From JAIEPM01 sp964546815 (GTDB taxonomy: Bacteria; Cyanobacteriota; Vampirovibrionia; Obscuribacterales; Obscuribacteraceae): 64,000 nucleotides of DNA. The number at the start of each line of letters is the position of its first letter. Within the stretch, counting starts at the first letter, position 1. The position numbers were made by a program, and so were the translations under genes. Below the pieces are notes generated by a model. The model did not search any database. It saw only the letters and a program-made list of their open reading frames with translations, and was not told the DNA's origin. Shown here in pieces: positions 25,102 to 33,551 of this stretch. The DNA lies in contig CAZJLR010000004.1 of NCBI GenBank assembly GCA_964546815.1, forward strand, positions 124,001-188,000, in the 5' to 3' direction.

Positions 25102-28008
25102 ATGCCAGATGATCCAAAGGAAAAGAAAATCGAGGCTCCCAAAGAAACGGGGAGCAAGCCTTCGGACACGGTTGCAAATCAAGCCCAAGAAGGCAAGCAA
25201 GATTTAGTCAAGGCACAAATAACTCGCACAGAGTTTCTTAAAGCCGGTGGCAAAAGCGGCATCAGCGCTCAGTTTGGAAAAGTAGAGCTTTTTGACCAAG
25301 TAGCGAAGAATGAAAAAATAACACCCGCAGGTCTTTCGTTAGACACTTCATCGGCGGCTCCTGTTGTAGACAAGAAACACGGGCGGCATGTCCCCCCAGA
25401 TAAGCACGGCTCGACTGACGAAGCCGGCACGAAAAGAGGCAAGGCTGTTCAGGACGGACACGGGAAAAAGGATACCAGTGATGGCGGTCGAGTTTCTGGC
25501 GGCGGAGCCGGAACAGACAAGGGACATAAAGACAAAGTAGTATTAAAAGAAGGCGATGGAATTGGCAAGGGCAAAGACTTAGGCGCAAAAGTTGAGAGTC
25601 CTATTCCCCTTAAAGACTATAAAGGCGAAGGAATTCAACTTTATATTCAACCGAGTATTAAATTTGCAAACACAGGCGACACCCTGGAATCAATAGCTAA
25701 AACACGCTTACCTGCTAACGCGACGAAAGACCAGCTGCATGCTTACCAAAAAGAAATTGCCATTGTAAATGGATTGAACCCTTCACGCCCTGGCGACCTG
25801 AGTGGAAAGATTCTCAACCTTCCCGGTAGCACCTCAGACGGTGGCATGATTGTAAAAGACATAGACGGCAAGTCTCGCATTACATGGAAGAACGGCAACA
25901 TTACTCAATCTGACCAGGAAGGGCACCTTTATACTAAGGTTTCAGACGGCAAGGGTGGATTCTTAGAATCAAACTCAGGTCCGCGCAAAATAGATTCTTT
26001 TCAGATTACAAAAACACCCGATGGCAAGATTCTTCTTGCAGACAAAATCGGTGACAAGCCACGCGAAGTTCCGCCGGCCAGCGAAGAAGTTAAAACCGAA
26101 CGCCAAAAGCTCATGGACTTGAGCGAAAAGAAAATAGACGACCCTGCTAAGAAAGCAAAATTTCAAGCAGATATGCTCAAATTCGAAGATCGTGCCGCCA
26201 AACAAGATCCTCCACTAAGTGCCGAAGAAATCGCAAAAACATACAAGCAGATGGAACGTCTGCTGAGCGCGACAGGCGATACACCTTTGAGCCAAGCCGA
26301 CAAGGTAAAGATTGCCGAGCAGGCTATGAGCCAAGCAGCAACGCCAAGCTCTATAGACCAGGGACAGCATCCAACTTGCAACGTTGCAGTTGAGGAAGTA
26401 AAAACATACATCCGTCATCCTTCAGATGCAGTGAAACTTGTCACTGACGTAGCGACCACTGGTGAATATACAGCGCCGGATGGCACTCATGTCAAAATTG
26501 ATCCTAAGGCAGCAGACAGGGAAGCAAAAGGAGACCCCAGCAAAGATGGCGACCGCAGCCATGCAAGTCAAATTTTCCAAGATACAGCAATCAATTTGCA
26601 TTATCAAAAAGAGCCTTACACATACACAAACGAAAAAGGCGAAATGAAAACTGTTCCACCAGGAATGCTCGAGTATAAACATGTCCCCGACGTGCCTGGC
26701 GCACTTCCTCCGCAAAGTGGGGGCGACCGCCTGTTCGATAACAGCACGAATCCACCAACTATGATCATGAAAGACTGGGCAAAAAAAATCCCCGAGGATG
26801 CACCAGGAATTGCAACAGAAAAACTTCCCCTAATCGCGAACAGAATCACAGGTCAAAAAGACTCAGTTGTATTAGAGAATGACTTGTATGCTAAGCCTAC
26901 AGAATCAGAAAGAACATTCAAATCAGAGGCTGAATTTCGGAAGACTCTGGAAGATGCGGCAGACCAGCACAAATTCCCAATGAGTATGTTGGTTCACTCC
27001 GGGCAAGAGCCATTCTTACATGACTCAGGTGGTGGCACCGCCGGAGGCAGTGGCGGCTGGCATGTTGTAACGCTCACTGGCTATGACAAAGCTACAGGAA
27101 AAGTGCAAGTAGATAATCAATGGGGTGAAAAGGGAGACCACCTCGGTGATAAAGGAATGAATGTTCACGATCTTTACCGAGCATCTATTGCACCTGGACA
27201 CACTATTGCAGAACAAGAAGTAATAAAACAACCCTGGTATAAGTTCTGGAAATCAGATGAAATAAAATATCACGCAGTCAACGTGACTATTCGCGATTTA
27301 CAAAAGGAAGTCGATCAGGATAGGGCCGGCAACACAGTAGACAACAGCAAAGAATTAGACTTACTGCGACTCAAGCACCAATACGGTGGCATGAATGACG
27401 ACGACTGCGAAAAAGGCATTCGCAAGGCTATTGACGACGCCACAGCACGGTGGGAAAAGCAAAAGAAAGACGGAACATTTGATCAAAAAGAATATGACAA
27501 CACAATGCAAAAGCTGAAAGAAACATATTCCTATTTGCCACCAGATAAACAACTTGGCGTGGTTAAAGAAATGTACGACAAAAAGATGTTAGATGCCCCC
27601 TCATACTCGTGGGAACTCCGGCTCAGCAGCTGGAGACTCTTCCATGACGACAAAAAAGACGTTAGTGACGCTCAAACAGAGCAATTCATGTCTCAACTTA
27701 AAGCAGCAACAGATTCATTGCCTGAAGATCAACGAAGAAGGGTCGTCAGTTCCATCAGTTTCGATGAGCAACCTGGTAGGAGATTTCAAATGGCTGAGTT
27801 TGAAAGGAAGCAAGGGTTGATCGACGACAAATCCTATGATGCGATTATCGCCGACAGCACAAAGGACTTCCTTCGCGCACCAAGAACAAGCGAAGAAACA
27901 GCCGCATTCACTGCCCGTCTGTGGCGAGTGATGGGCGGTTTGCCTGAAGACCGCCGCCTTGCAATTCTTAAACAAATACCTGAACTCAAGCCTCCGAAAG
28001 CACCTTAA
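25102..28008 (+). CDS. LysM and papain/calpain-like cysteine protease protein L1
   Basis: A 968-residue protein without signal peptide. Order: short N-terminal motif (EFLKAGGKSGISAQFGK), a charged Gly/Lys/His-rich linker (about 80-165), a LysM-like domain (about 188-243; GDTLESIAKTRLP...IVNGLNPSRPGDLSGKILNL), a beta-rich stretch with YD-like IDGKSRITWKNGN, a helical segment, then the protease-like core. The core has Gln420 and Cys426 in SIDQGQHPTCNVA (spacing six, as in papain and calpains), His654 in GGWHVVTLTGYD and Asn672 in VQVDNQWG. The C-terminal 230 residues are helical with repeated LPxDxR-type units. LysM binds peptidoglycan or chitin, so a cell-wall-associated protease or injected effector is plausible. 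Activity is inferred. Confidence 0.78.
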   Translation: MPDDPKEKKIEAPKETGSKPSDTVANQAQEGKQDLVKAQITRTEFLKAGGKSGISAQFGKVELFDQVAKNEKITPAGLSLDTSSAAPVVDKKHGRHVPPDKHGSTDEAGTKRGKAVQDGHGKKDTSDGGRVSGGGAGTDKGHKDKVVLKEGDGIGKGKDLGAKVESPIPLKDYKGEGIQLYIQPSIKFANTGDTLESIAKTRLPANATKDQLHAYQKEIAIVNGLNPSRPGDLSGKILNLPGSTSDGGMIVKDIDGKSRITWKNGNITQSDQEGHLYTKVSDGKGGFLESNSGPRKIDSFQITKTPDGKILLADKIGDKPREVPPASEEVKTERQKLMDLSEKKIDDPAKKAKFQADMLKFEDRAAKQDPPLSAEEIAKTYKQMERLLSATGDTPLSQADKVKIAEQAMSQAATPSSIDQGQHPTCNVAVEEVKTYIRHPSDAVKLVTDVATTGEYTAPDGTHVKIDPKAADREAKGDPSKDGDRSHASQIFQDTAINLHYQKEPYTYTNEKGEMKTVPPGMLEYKHVPDVPGALPPQSGGDRLFDNSTNPPTMIMKDWAKKIPEDAPGIATEKLPLIANRITGQKDSVVLENDLYAKPTESERTFKSEAEFRKTLEDAADQHKFPMSMLVHSGQEPFLHDSGGGTAGGSGGWHVVTLTGYDKATGKVQVDNQWGEKGDHLGDKGMNVHDLYRASIAPGHTIAEQEVIKQPWYKFWKSDEIKYHAVNVTIRDLQKEVDQDRAGNTVDNSKELDLLRLKHQYGGMNDDDCEKGIRKAIDDATARWEKQKKDGTFDQKEYDNTMQKLKETYSYLPPDKQLGVVKEMYDKKMLDAPSYSWELRLSSWRLFHDDKKDVSDAQTEQFMSQLKAATDSLPEDQRRRVVSSISFDEQPGRRFQMAEFERKQGLIDDKSYDAIIADSTKDFLRAPRTSEETAAFTARLWRVMGGLPEDRRLAILKQIPELKPPKAP

Positions 28009-28056
28009 TGAAGACAACTATTGGTAGATAGAACGCACAAAGAGCAGGAAAAACAA

Positions 28057-28686
28057 ATGCGACCAACAGATAACCCACTTCACCACGAGCAGGAAGAGCC
28101 AAACCATGCGGCTGATGCCTCGAAGGCGCTTATAGACTCACTCATGGTCGATTTGATGAGGAATGCCACAAAACCTGCCTTAAATGAACTGAAAGATCTA
28201 GGTCAAATCAACAAAATAGATTTGCCTGGCGGCTGGAAAAATGGGACTGACTATAACAACGGGCAGCATTCGGCAACCTATAAAGAATTTCACCCAGCGG
28301 CAGCACCCGACTGCCAACTAGGCTTTTACTACCGTGGGCACCGAACCAGCGAGAGCGCAGGCTGCAATTTCCACAATTTATTGCAAAAACCTCCTCATAA
28401 TTTATCTGAACAGGAGCTAAAATCTCTCGGTGAAATCGTAAGAGATAAAGCAAACCCAAAAGACTTTACAGCTACTAGTGCTCGCACAGAAGATTTAAAC
28501 GGAAAACGAGTATTAATGATAGAAGGTGAATACACTGCTAGCAAACAAGTCGCCAAACATATGTTTATTGATTCTGATGGCACCGGCACAGCCGTTCAGG
28601 AAGTTTTCTTCCAAGCCGACAGTAAGCAATACCCGAAATACTCACCTGCAGCTAGCGACGCCATGAAATCCATCAAGTGGAAATAG
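28057..28686 (+). CDS. Small partner protein S2 of the LysM-protease array
   Basis: The ATG at 28057 has AGGAA seven bases upstream and is preferred over an in-frame TTG at 28021, giving 209 residues. It is closely similar to S3: DLGQINKIDLPGGW, YKEFHPAAAPDCQLGFYYRG, ARTEDLNGKRVLMIEG, HMFIDSDGTGTAVQEVFFQ, ending AASDAMKSIKWK. No signal peptide or membrane segment, so it is cytoplasmic unless co-exported. It lies between the two large protease genes (48 bases after L1, 32 before L2). The invariable alternation argues that each small protein serves its neighbouring large one, as chaperone, inhibitor or immunity protein. Confidence 0.78.
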   Translation: MRPTDNPLHHEQEEPNHAADASKALIDSLMVDLMRNATKPALNELKDLGQINKIDLPGGWKNGTDYNNGQHSATYKEFHPAAAPDCQLGFYYRGHRTSESAGCNFHNLLQKPPHNLSEQELKSLGEIVRDKANPKDFTATSARTEDLNGKRVLMIEGEYTASKQVAKHMFIDSDGTGTAVQEVFFQADSKQYPKYSPAASDAMKSIKWK

Positions 28687-28718
28687 CTATGCCGTAAGGT
28701 TCTCACCGAGGCTAAGTC

Positions 28719-31565
28719 ATGTCAAACGAAACTGAAGAAAAAGTTGAGGCTAGCAAGGCAGCCCCAGCAAAGTCTTCCGATTCTGTTGTGAAAGAGAGTA
28801 ATGCAGGAAAGCCGGCTTTAGTCGAAGAACAAAAGGCCCATAGCGACTATCTCAAAGCCGGCGGGAAAAGCGGTATTACGGATGAATTTGGCAAACCCAT
28901 ACTCTTCGACGGTGACCATGCCGCGCTTGCAGAACTGGTGAGCAAACATAGTGCGGAGAAGCAGACAGCAGCTCACGCAGACACGACAAAAAATAGAGCC
29001 ATATTGACCGAGCACACAGTCAACAGCATTACGAAAGCTCTCCAGGATAGTCAAAAGGCTATTGACCAAAGTGTTGGTGCAGCCACAGAAATCGGCAAGG
29101 TACTGAAGGAAAGCGGTGAAGCTCTTGCCAAAGAAGTGGAACGAGCCTTGGGGATTGGCCCAGAAATAAAGATGGATCCGCTCAAGGTGCGGGCGGCTCT
29201 TCCATATGCAGGCGAAGGTATCAAACGCGAAATAGATCCAGGACAAGTTACGGCAAAACCAGGGGAAACACTCGAGCACATAGCTAAGTCACATCTGCCT
29301 CGAGGCGCAAGCGCAGAGACAATTAGAGCATATGAAAAAGAGATTGCCATCGTAAACGGGCTTAATCCGGCTAGACCTGGTCATCTTGACGGAAAAGAAC
29401 TTAACTTGCCCGGAAATACTAAGGATGGCGAGCTGGTTATCATAGATTCAAACGGGCGCATAAATATCCGGTCAAAGAATGGTGCCGAAAGCACTGTCGA
29501 CGCCGATGGCAGGTCATATTCACGCAAGCCCGACGGCGCAGGTGGATATACGGAAAAGCATTTGGGACCCAGGCAGGAAGATAGTTTTGAACTTACGAGA
29601 ACCGGTGACGGCAGATTGCTCATCGCAGACAAGCCGGGAGACAAAGCAAGAGAAGTTCCCCCTGCCAGCGAAGACGTAAAAACGGAAAGACACAAACTTC
29701 TAGATCTTGCAGAGCAGAAAATCGCAGATCCTGAAAAGCGCGCCAAATTTGAAGCCGATATGCTTCGCTTTGAAGAACGCGCGGCCAAACAATCACCACC
29801 ATTGAGTCCTGAAGAAATAGTCAAAACCTACAAAGAAACAGAACGACTTCTCAACGCCACAGGCGACACACCACTTAAGCCTGAAGATAGATTGAAGATT
29901 GCAGAACAGGCTATGAGCCAATGCGCAACGCCTAAATCAATCGACCAGGGTCAGCACAATACATGCAATATGACCACAGCAGAATGTGTGACATACACAA
30001 GGCACCCATCTGATGCGATGAAACTGGTAACAGATGTTGCCACCACAGGTGAATACACGGCACCCGATGGCACACATGTAAAAGTAAATCCTGTTGCAGC
30101 CGATAATGAAGCAAAAAACAACCCGCCCGTAGATGGCGATAGAAGCCAGGCGAGCCAAATCTTCCAGGTCACTGCTGTCAACTTATTTTATCAAAAACAG
30201 CCATTCACATATACAGATGCTACTGGCACTTCTAAAGTCGTCCCAGCCGGTCAGCTTGAGTACGCACAAGTTCCCAGCCAAGCAGGTGCACTGCCGCCGG
30301 TGCAGGGTGGAGAACGACTGATTGATCACAGCACAAGTCCTCCTACAGTGTTAATGAAAGACTGGACAAAGGGTGTTCCTATGGATTCGCCTGAAGTCGC
30401 CGATAGAGCCATGGTCGATGTTCCAAACATAATCACCGGTGCTAACGACGCAATCATGATTGAGCACAACACTGGCATTTCAGGAGATGCCACCGGAGTC
30501 AAAACGTTTAAATCGGAAGATGAAATGAAAAGCTTCATCAAAGATGCAAAAGACCACGGTAAGCTGCCAATCATCATGGGCGTCCATACTGGTCAAGAAC
30601 CATTTCTGCACGACTCAGGCGGTGGTGCGGCCGGTGGCAGTGGAGGCTGGCACGTAGTCACAATCACAGATTATGACGAAGCATCGGGCAAGGTAAGAAT
30701 TGACAATCAATGGGGCACTAGCGCCGACCACCAGGGTGATAAAGCAGTGCATTTGCATGACCTTTATCGCGCATCTCGCAACCCCGAGTTGACAGAGAAA
30801 GAACCATCGTTCATTCCCTGGCGCCAACCAAAAGACGTAAATGTCACAATCCGCGATATGCAAAAAGATGTCGATTGGGACAAAGCACACAATACAGTCG
30901 ATGGCAGCAAGGAATTCGAGTTGTTGCGACTAAAGCATCAGTTTGGGGGAATGAAAAGCCCTGAATTTGACAAAGAGCTGGCAACAACAATTGATGATAA
31001 CGCCGCGCGATGGGCTAAGCAAAAGGCAGACGGTACTTTCAATCAAGCAGAGTATGATAACGCCCAAACAAAGCTCAAAGACATAATCGCCAGCTTACCA
31101 CCAGAAAGACAATTGGCTTTCGAATCCCAAATGCACACTAAAGGAATGATTGACGACAATACTTATAAGGCATATTTGAGCACAGCAAGCAATCGCTTCT
31201 TTAATAGCGCACACAACGATGTGAAAGCAGAAGACTTTATGAACAAACTAAAAACGGCAACAGACGATTTGCCGCAAGCGCAGAGAGACCAGTTCTACAA
31301 AGATCTGAATGACAATGCATCGGCACAAAACAGACTAGAAATGGGACAGTTTGAGCGAAAAGCGGGGGCGATCAATGACGCACAATATGACAAGCTCATA
31401 GCCGATTCGACAAAGGAGTTCCTCAGTACAGCTCGTACTGCAGCAGAGTCTGCTACATACACAACACGATTGTGGACAATTGTTGCTGCGCTGCCGGAAG
31501 CCCGCCGAGTAGAAGTTCTCAGACAGATTTCAGGGAGTGCAGCAGCAAGCCCAGCAAGACCTTAA
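28719..31565 (+). CDS. LysM and papain/calpain-like cysteine protease protein L2
   Basis: A 948-residue paralogue of L1 with the same order of parts: N-terminal DYLKAGGKSGITDEFGKP, a linker that is helical here rather than Gly/Lys-rich, a LysM-like domain (about 178-232; PGETLEHIAKSHLPRG), a YD-like stretch, and a protease-like core with Gln410 and Cys416 (SIDQGQHNTCNMT), His645 (SGGWHVVTITDYD) and Asn663 (VRIDNQWG). The catalytic set is intact in both copies, so neither looks dead. The helical C-terminal tail ends with a Ser/Ala/Pro stretch. No signal peptide is seen despite the LysM domain. GAGG lies eight bases upstream of the ATG. Confidence 0.78.
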   Translation: MSNETEEKVEASKAAPAKSSDSVVKESNAGKPALVEEQKAHSDYLKAGGKSGITDEFGKPILFDGDHAALAELVSKHSAEKQTAAHADTTKNRAILTEHTVNSITKALQDSQKAIDQSVGAATEIGKVLKESGEALAKEVERALGIGPEIKMDPLKVRAALPYAGEGIKREIDPGQVTAKPGETLEHIAKSHLPRGASAETIRAYEKEIAIVNGLNPARPGHLDGKELNLPGNTKDGELVIIDSNGRINIRSKNGAESTVDADGRSYSRKPDGAGGYTEKHLGPRQEDSFELTRTGDGRLLIADKPGDKAREVPPASEDVKTERHKLLDLAEQKIADPEKRAKFEADMLRFEERAAKQSPPLSPEEIVKTYKETERLLNATGDTPLKPEDRLKIAEQAMSQCATPKSIDQGQHNTCNMTTAECVTYTRHPSDAMKLVTDVATTGEYTAPDGTHVKVNPVAADNEAKNNPPVDGDRSQASQIFQVTAVNLFYQKQPFTYTDATGTSKVVPAGQLEYAQVPSQAGALPPVQGGERLIDHSTSPPTVLMKDWTKGVPMDSPEVADRAMVDVPNIITGANDAIMIEHNTGISGDATGVKTFKSEDEMKSFIKDAKDHGKLPIIMGVHTGQEPFLHDSGGGAAGGSGGWHVVTITDYDEASGKVRIDNQWGTSADHQGDKAVHLHDLYRASRNPELTEKEPSFIPWRQPKDVNVTIRDMQKDVDWDKAHNTVDGSKEFELLRLKHQFGGMKSPEFDKELATTIDDNAARWAKQKADGTFNQAEYDNAQTKLKDIIASLPPERQLAFESQMHTKGMIDDNTYKAYLSTASNRFFNSAHNDVKAEDFMNKLKTATDDLPQAQRDQFYKDLNDNASAQNRLEMGQFERKAGAINDAQYDKLIADSTKEFLSTARTAAESATYTTRLWTIVAALPEARRVEVLRQISGSAAASPARP

Positions 31566-31597
31566 GCACACGTTTCAGTTGAGAGCAGGAGAAGAAA

Positions 31598-32224
31598 ATG
31601 GGAATCGACGATAACAATGCGGAAAGAAACCAGGCACCAAAAGCTGAGGCAGTTTCATCCGAGAAGTTAATGAACGACGTGATGAATGCCTTGATGATGA
31701 ATGCCACCAAAGAAGCAGGCAACGAAATCAATAATCTTGGTCAAATTGACAAAATGGAGATGCCGGGAGGCTGGCAGGCCGGACCAGATTACAACTCGGC
31801 ACAACACGCCGCGACATACCAGGAGTATCATCCAAACGGCGCTCCCGACTGCCAGATAGGATTTTACTATCGCGGCAAACGGACAAGTGATTTTGGCGGG
31901 AAAAACTTTCATGAATTGCTGGACAAAGCTCCTCACGAACTTTCACCTGAAGAACTCAGGTCTGTTAAAGAAACACTAAGAGATAAAGCAGACCCAAATG
32001 ACTTTACGTTGAGCAGCGCCAGAACAGAAGACTTAAATGGAAAACGCGTACTTATTGTTGAAGGACGTTATAATGCCATACAGCAAGATTCAAAACACAT
32101 CTTTGTTGATTCTGATGGCAGCGGAACGGCGGTGCAAGAATTATTTTTTCAAGCACCAAAAGAAAAATTCCCTCAATACAAGAAAGCTGCTGATGAGGCA
32201 ATAAAGTCTATACGTTGGAAGTAG
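31598..32224 (+). CDS. Small partner protein S3 of the LysM-protease array
   Basis: A 208-residue paralogue of S1 and S2 (EMPGGWQAGPDYNS, YQEYHPNGAPDCQIGFYYRG, NGKRVLIVEGRY, HIFVDSDGSGTAVQELFFQ, ADEAIKSIRWK). An AGGAGA site precedes the ATG. Unlike the other two it is followed not by a large protease gene but, five bases after its stop, by a hotdog thioesterase, so its partner may be L2, may be encoded elsewhere, or may have been lost. Soluble, no export signal. Same open questions of function as S2. Confidence 0.76.
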   Translation: MGIDDNNAERNQAPKAEAVSSEKLMNDVMNALMMNATKEAGNEINNLGQIDKMEMPGGWQAGPDYNSAQHAATYQEYHPNGAPDCQIGFYYRGKRTSDFGGKNFHELLDKAPHELSPEELRSVKETLRDKADPNDFTLSSARTEDLNGKRVLIVEGRYNAIQQDSKHIFVDSDGSGTAVQELFFQAPKEKFPQYKKAADEAIKSIRWK

Positions 32225-32229
32225 CATAA

Positions 32230-32700
32230 ATGCAGACAAAATCAATCAGCCTTCAAGAGCAATACGCCGCCCAAAGTATTTGCTATGGTTGCGGACCGGC
32301 AAATAAAGACGGTCTGCATATTAACAGCTTTCCCGATGGAGACAGTCTAGTTTGCCAGTGGGAGCCCGACCCAAAATATCAAGCATTTCCTGGCGCCTTA
32401 TACGGCGGACTGATTGGCTGCCTTCTCGACTGCCATTGCAATTGGACAGCATCATGGCACTTAATGAATAAAAACGGCACAGACAAACCTCCTTGCACTG
32501 TAACAGCAGAGCTAACGGTGAAATTTCTACGCCCAACGCCATCAAACGCGCCCCTGCGAATGGTGGCACGGGTAGTGCAATCAAAAGAACGTAGTGCAAC
32601 TGTTGAAGGACAGCTTTTCTCAGGCGACGACTTGTGTGCAACGTGCACAGCCGTTTTCGTCGCAGTTAAAGAAGGGCACCCCGCATATCACCGCTGGTAA
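32230..32700 (+). CDS. PaaI-type hotdog thioesterase
   Basis: A 156-residue hotdog-fold protein. Family features: the N-terminal CYGCGPANKDGLHI (Cys-rich GCGxxNxxGL signature of this thioesterase subgroup), YQAFPGALYGGLIGCLLDCH (helix of the hotdog with the conserved Gly-Gly), CTVTAELTVKFLRPTP and the edge strands LRMVARVVQSKERSATVEGQ. These enzymes cleave acyl-CoA thioesters; acyl preference is unknown. It begins five bases after the S3 stop and is likely co-transcribed with the array. It converges on the Hyf-like operon. Confidence 0.88.
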   Translation: MQTKSISLQEQYAAQSICYGCGPANKDGLHINSFPDGDSLVCQWEPDPKYQAFPGALYGGLIGCLLDCHCNWTASWHLMNKNGTDKPPCTVTAELTVKFLRPTPSNAPLRMVARVVQSKERSATVEGQLFSGDDLCATCTAVFVAVKEGHPAYHRW

Positions 32701-32725
32701 AACTAGAAAGACTCACTCTGACATT

Positions 32726-33541
32726 TTACTTTCGGTGCTGCTGCGCTTTCTTTTCAACAAAGAGCTTGTCCATTGGCGCATTGCCTCTGGCAGTCATGAC
32801 ACCATGAAGCATGCTCCACGGATGGGGTGGGCAGCCTGGTATATAAACATCTACCGGCAAAATTTTGTCCAAACCATTGCCGTCAGCATAGCCTCCAGCG
32901 TGAACACCACCAGAGATTGCACAGGTGCCAACAGCCACAACTATACGCGGGTCTGGCATCGCTTCATAACAGCGCAAGACCGCATTTTGCATGCCTTTAG
33001 CAACGGGGCCAGTTACCATCAATGCATCAGCATGTCTTGGAGATGCAACAATGTAAACACCAAGCCTGTCCATGTCGAAAACCGGGTTGCCGCTTGCTCC
33101 AACTTCAAGGTCACAAGCACTGCATCCGGTGCTCACCACACGGGCATGAAGTGACTGGTTCATGAAAGGAGGCACTGCTTTGGCTTCAGTGCTTTTAGCC
33201 ACTGGCGCTTTTTCTTCGTTGCTGAGAATCAAGTCTTCGCGATTTTTGCGAGCAACTTGAGTTGAAAGATTTTCTACTATTGTGTCTGTCGTACAGATTT
33301 CGGTACAAAGACCACATTGAATACACTTGCCGAGATCTAGAGTAACACTCGCTCTTGGTACAGCATCTTTGATTCTTATAGCATCAGTCGGACAGGCATC
33401 TGCGCAAGCGTTGCAACTTTCACCAAGACAGGGAGACTGAGTGACATAGGGCAAGCCGCGAGCCATTTGATCAAGCGGTGATGAAATACCTTGAGAGGTC
33501 GCAACCCCTTTGTTAAGCAGATAATTCAATAACCTCAACAT
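32726..33541 (-). CDS. Fused ferredoxin (HyfH-like) and NuoB/HyfI-like Fe-S subunit
   Basis: A 271-residue fusion. The N-terminal part has two [4Fe-4S] motifs: CLGESCNACADACP (an atypical four-residue first spacing) and CIQCGLCTEIC. After a Lys/Ala-rich linker the C-terminal part is the 20-kDa NuoB/HyfI small subunit with the N2-type ligands GCSACD, GTCAISGG and PGCPPHP. In Hyf/Hyc complexes these are separate HyfH and HyfI proteins that carry electrons to or from the large subunit. It is the last gene of a six-gene minus-strand operon, ten bases after the large subunit gene. Confidence 0.9.
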   Translation of the reverse strand: MLRLLNYLLNKGVATSQGISSPLDQMARGLPYVTQSPCLGESCNACADACPTDAIRIKDAVPRASVTLDLGKCIQCGLCTEICTTDTIVENLSTQVARKNREDLILSNEEKAPVAKSTEAKAVPPFMNQSLHARVVSTGCSACDLEVGASGNPVFDMDRLGVYIVASPRHADALMVTGPVAKGMQNAVLRCYEAMPDPRIVVAVGTCAISGGVHAGGYADGNGLDKILPVDVYIPGCPPHPWSMLHGVMTARGNAPMDKLFVEKKAQQHRK

Positions 33542-33551
33542 CTAAAGCACC

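Larger units (their letters stand above)
24431..31565 (+). repeat. Tandem gene duplication: small-large-small-large
   Basis: The small gene at 24431 and large gene at 25102 are followed by a second small gene (28057) and large gene (28719) encoding paralogues in the same order and strand, with gaps of 32-48 bases. The two large proteins are similar from about residue 30 to the end, apart from a divergent linker around residues 65-165. The simplest history is tandem duplication of a two-gene unit; a third small gene (31598) remains without its large partner. Confidence 0.8.

Noticed and set aside
32594..33154. A 186-codon plus-strand frame opposite the Fe-S fusion subunit
   Set aside because: The other strand encodes clear Fe-S motifs, and this frame begins inside the thioesterase gene with no ribosome site; it is a shadow.
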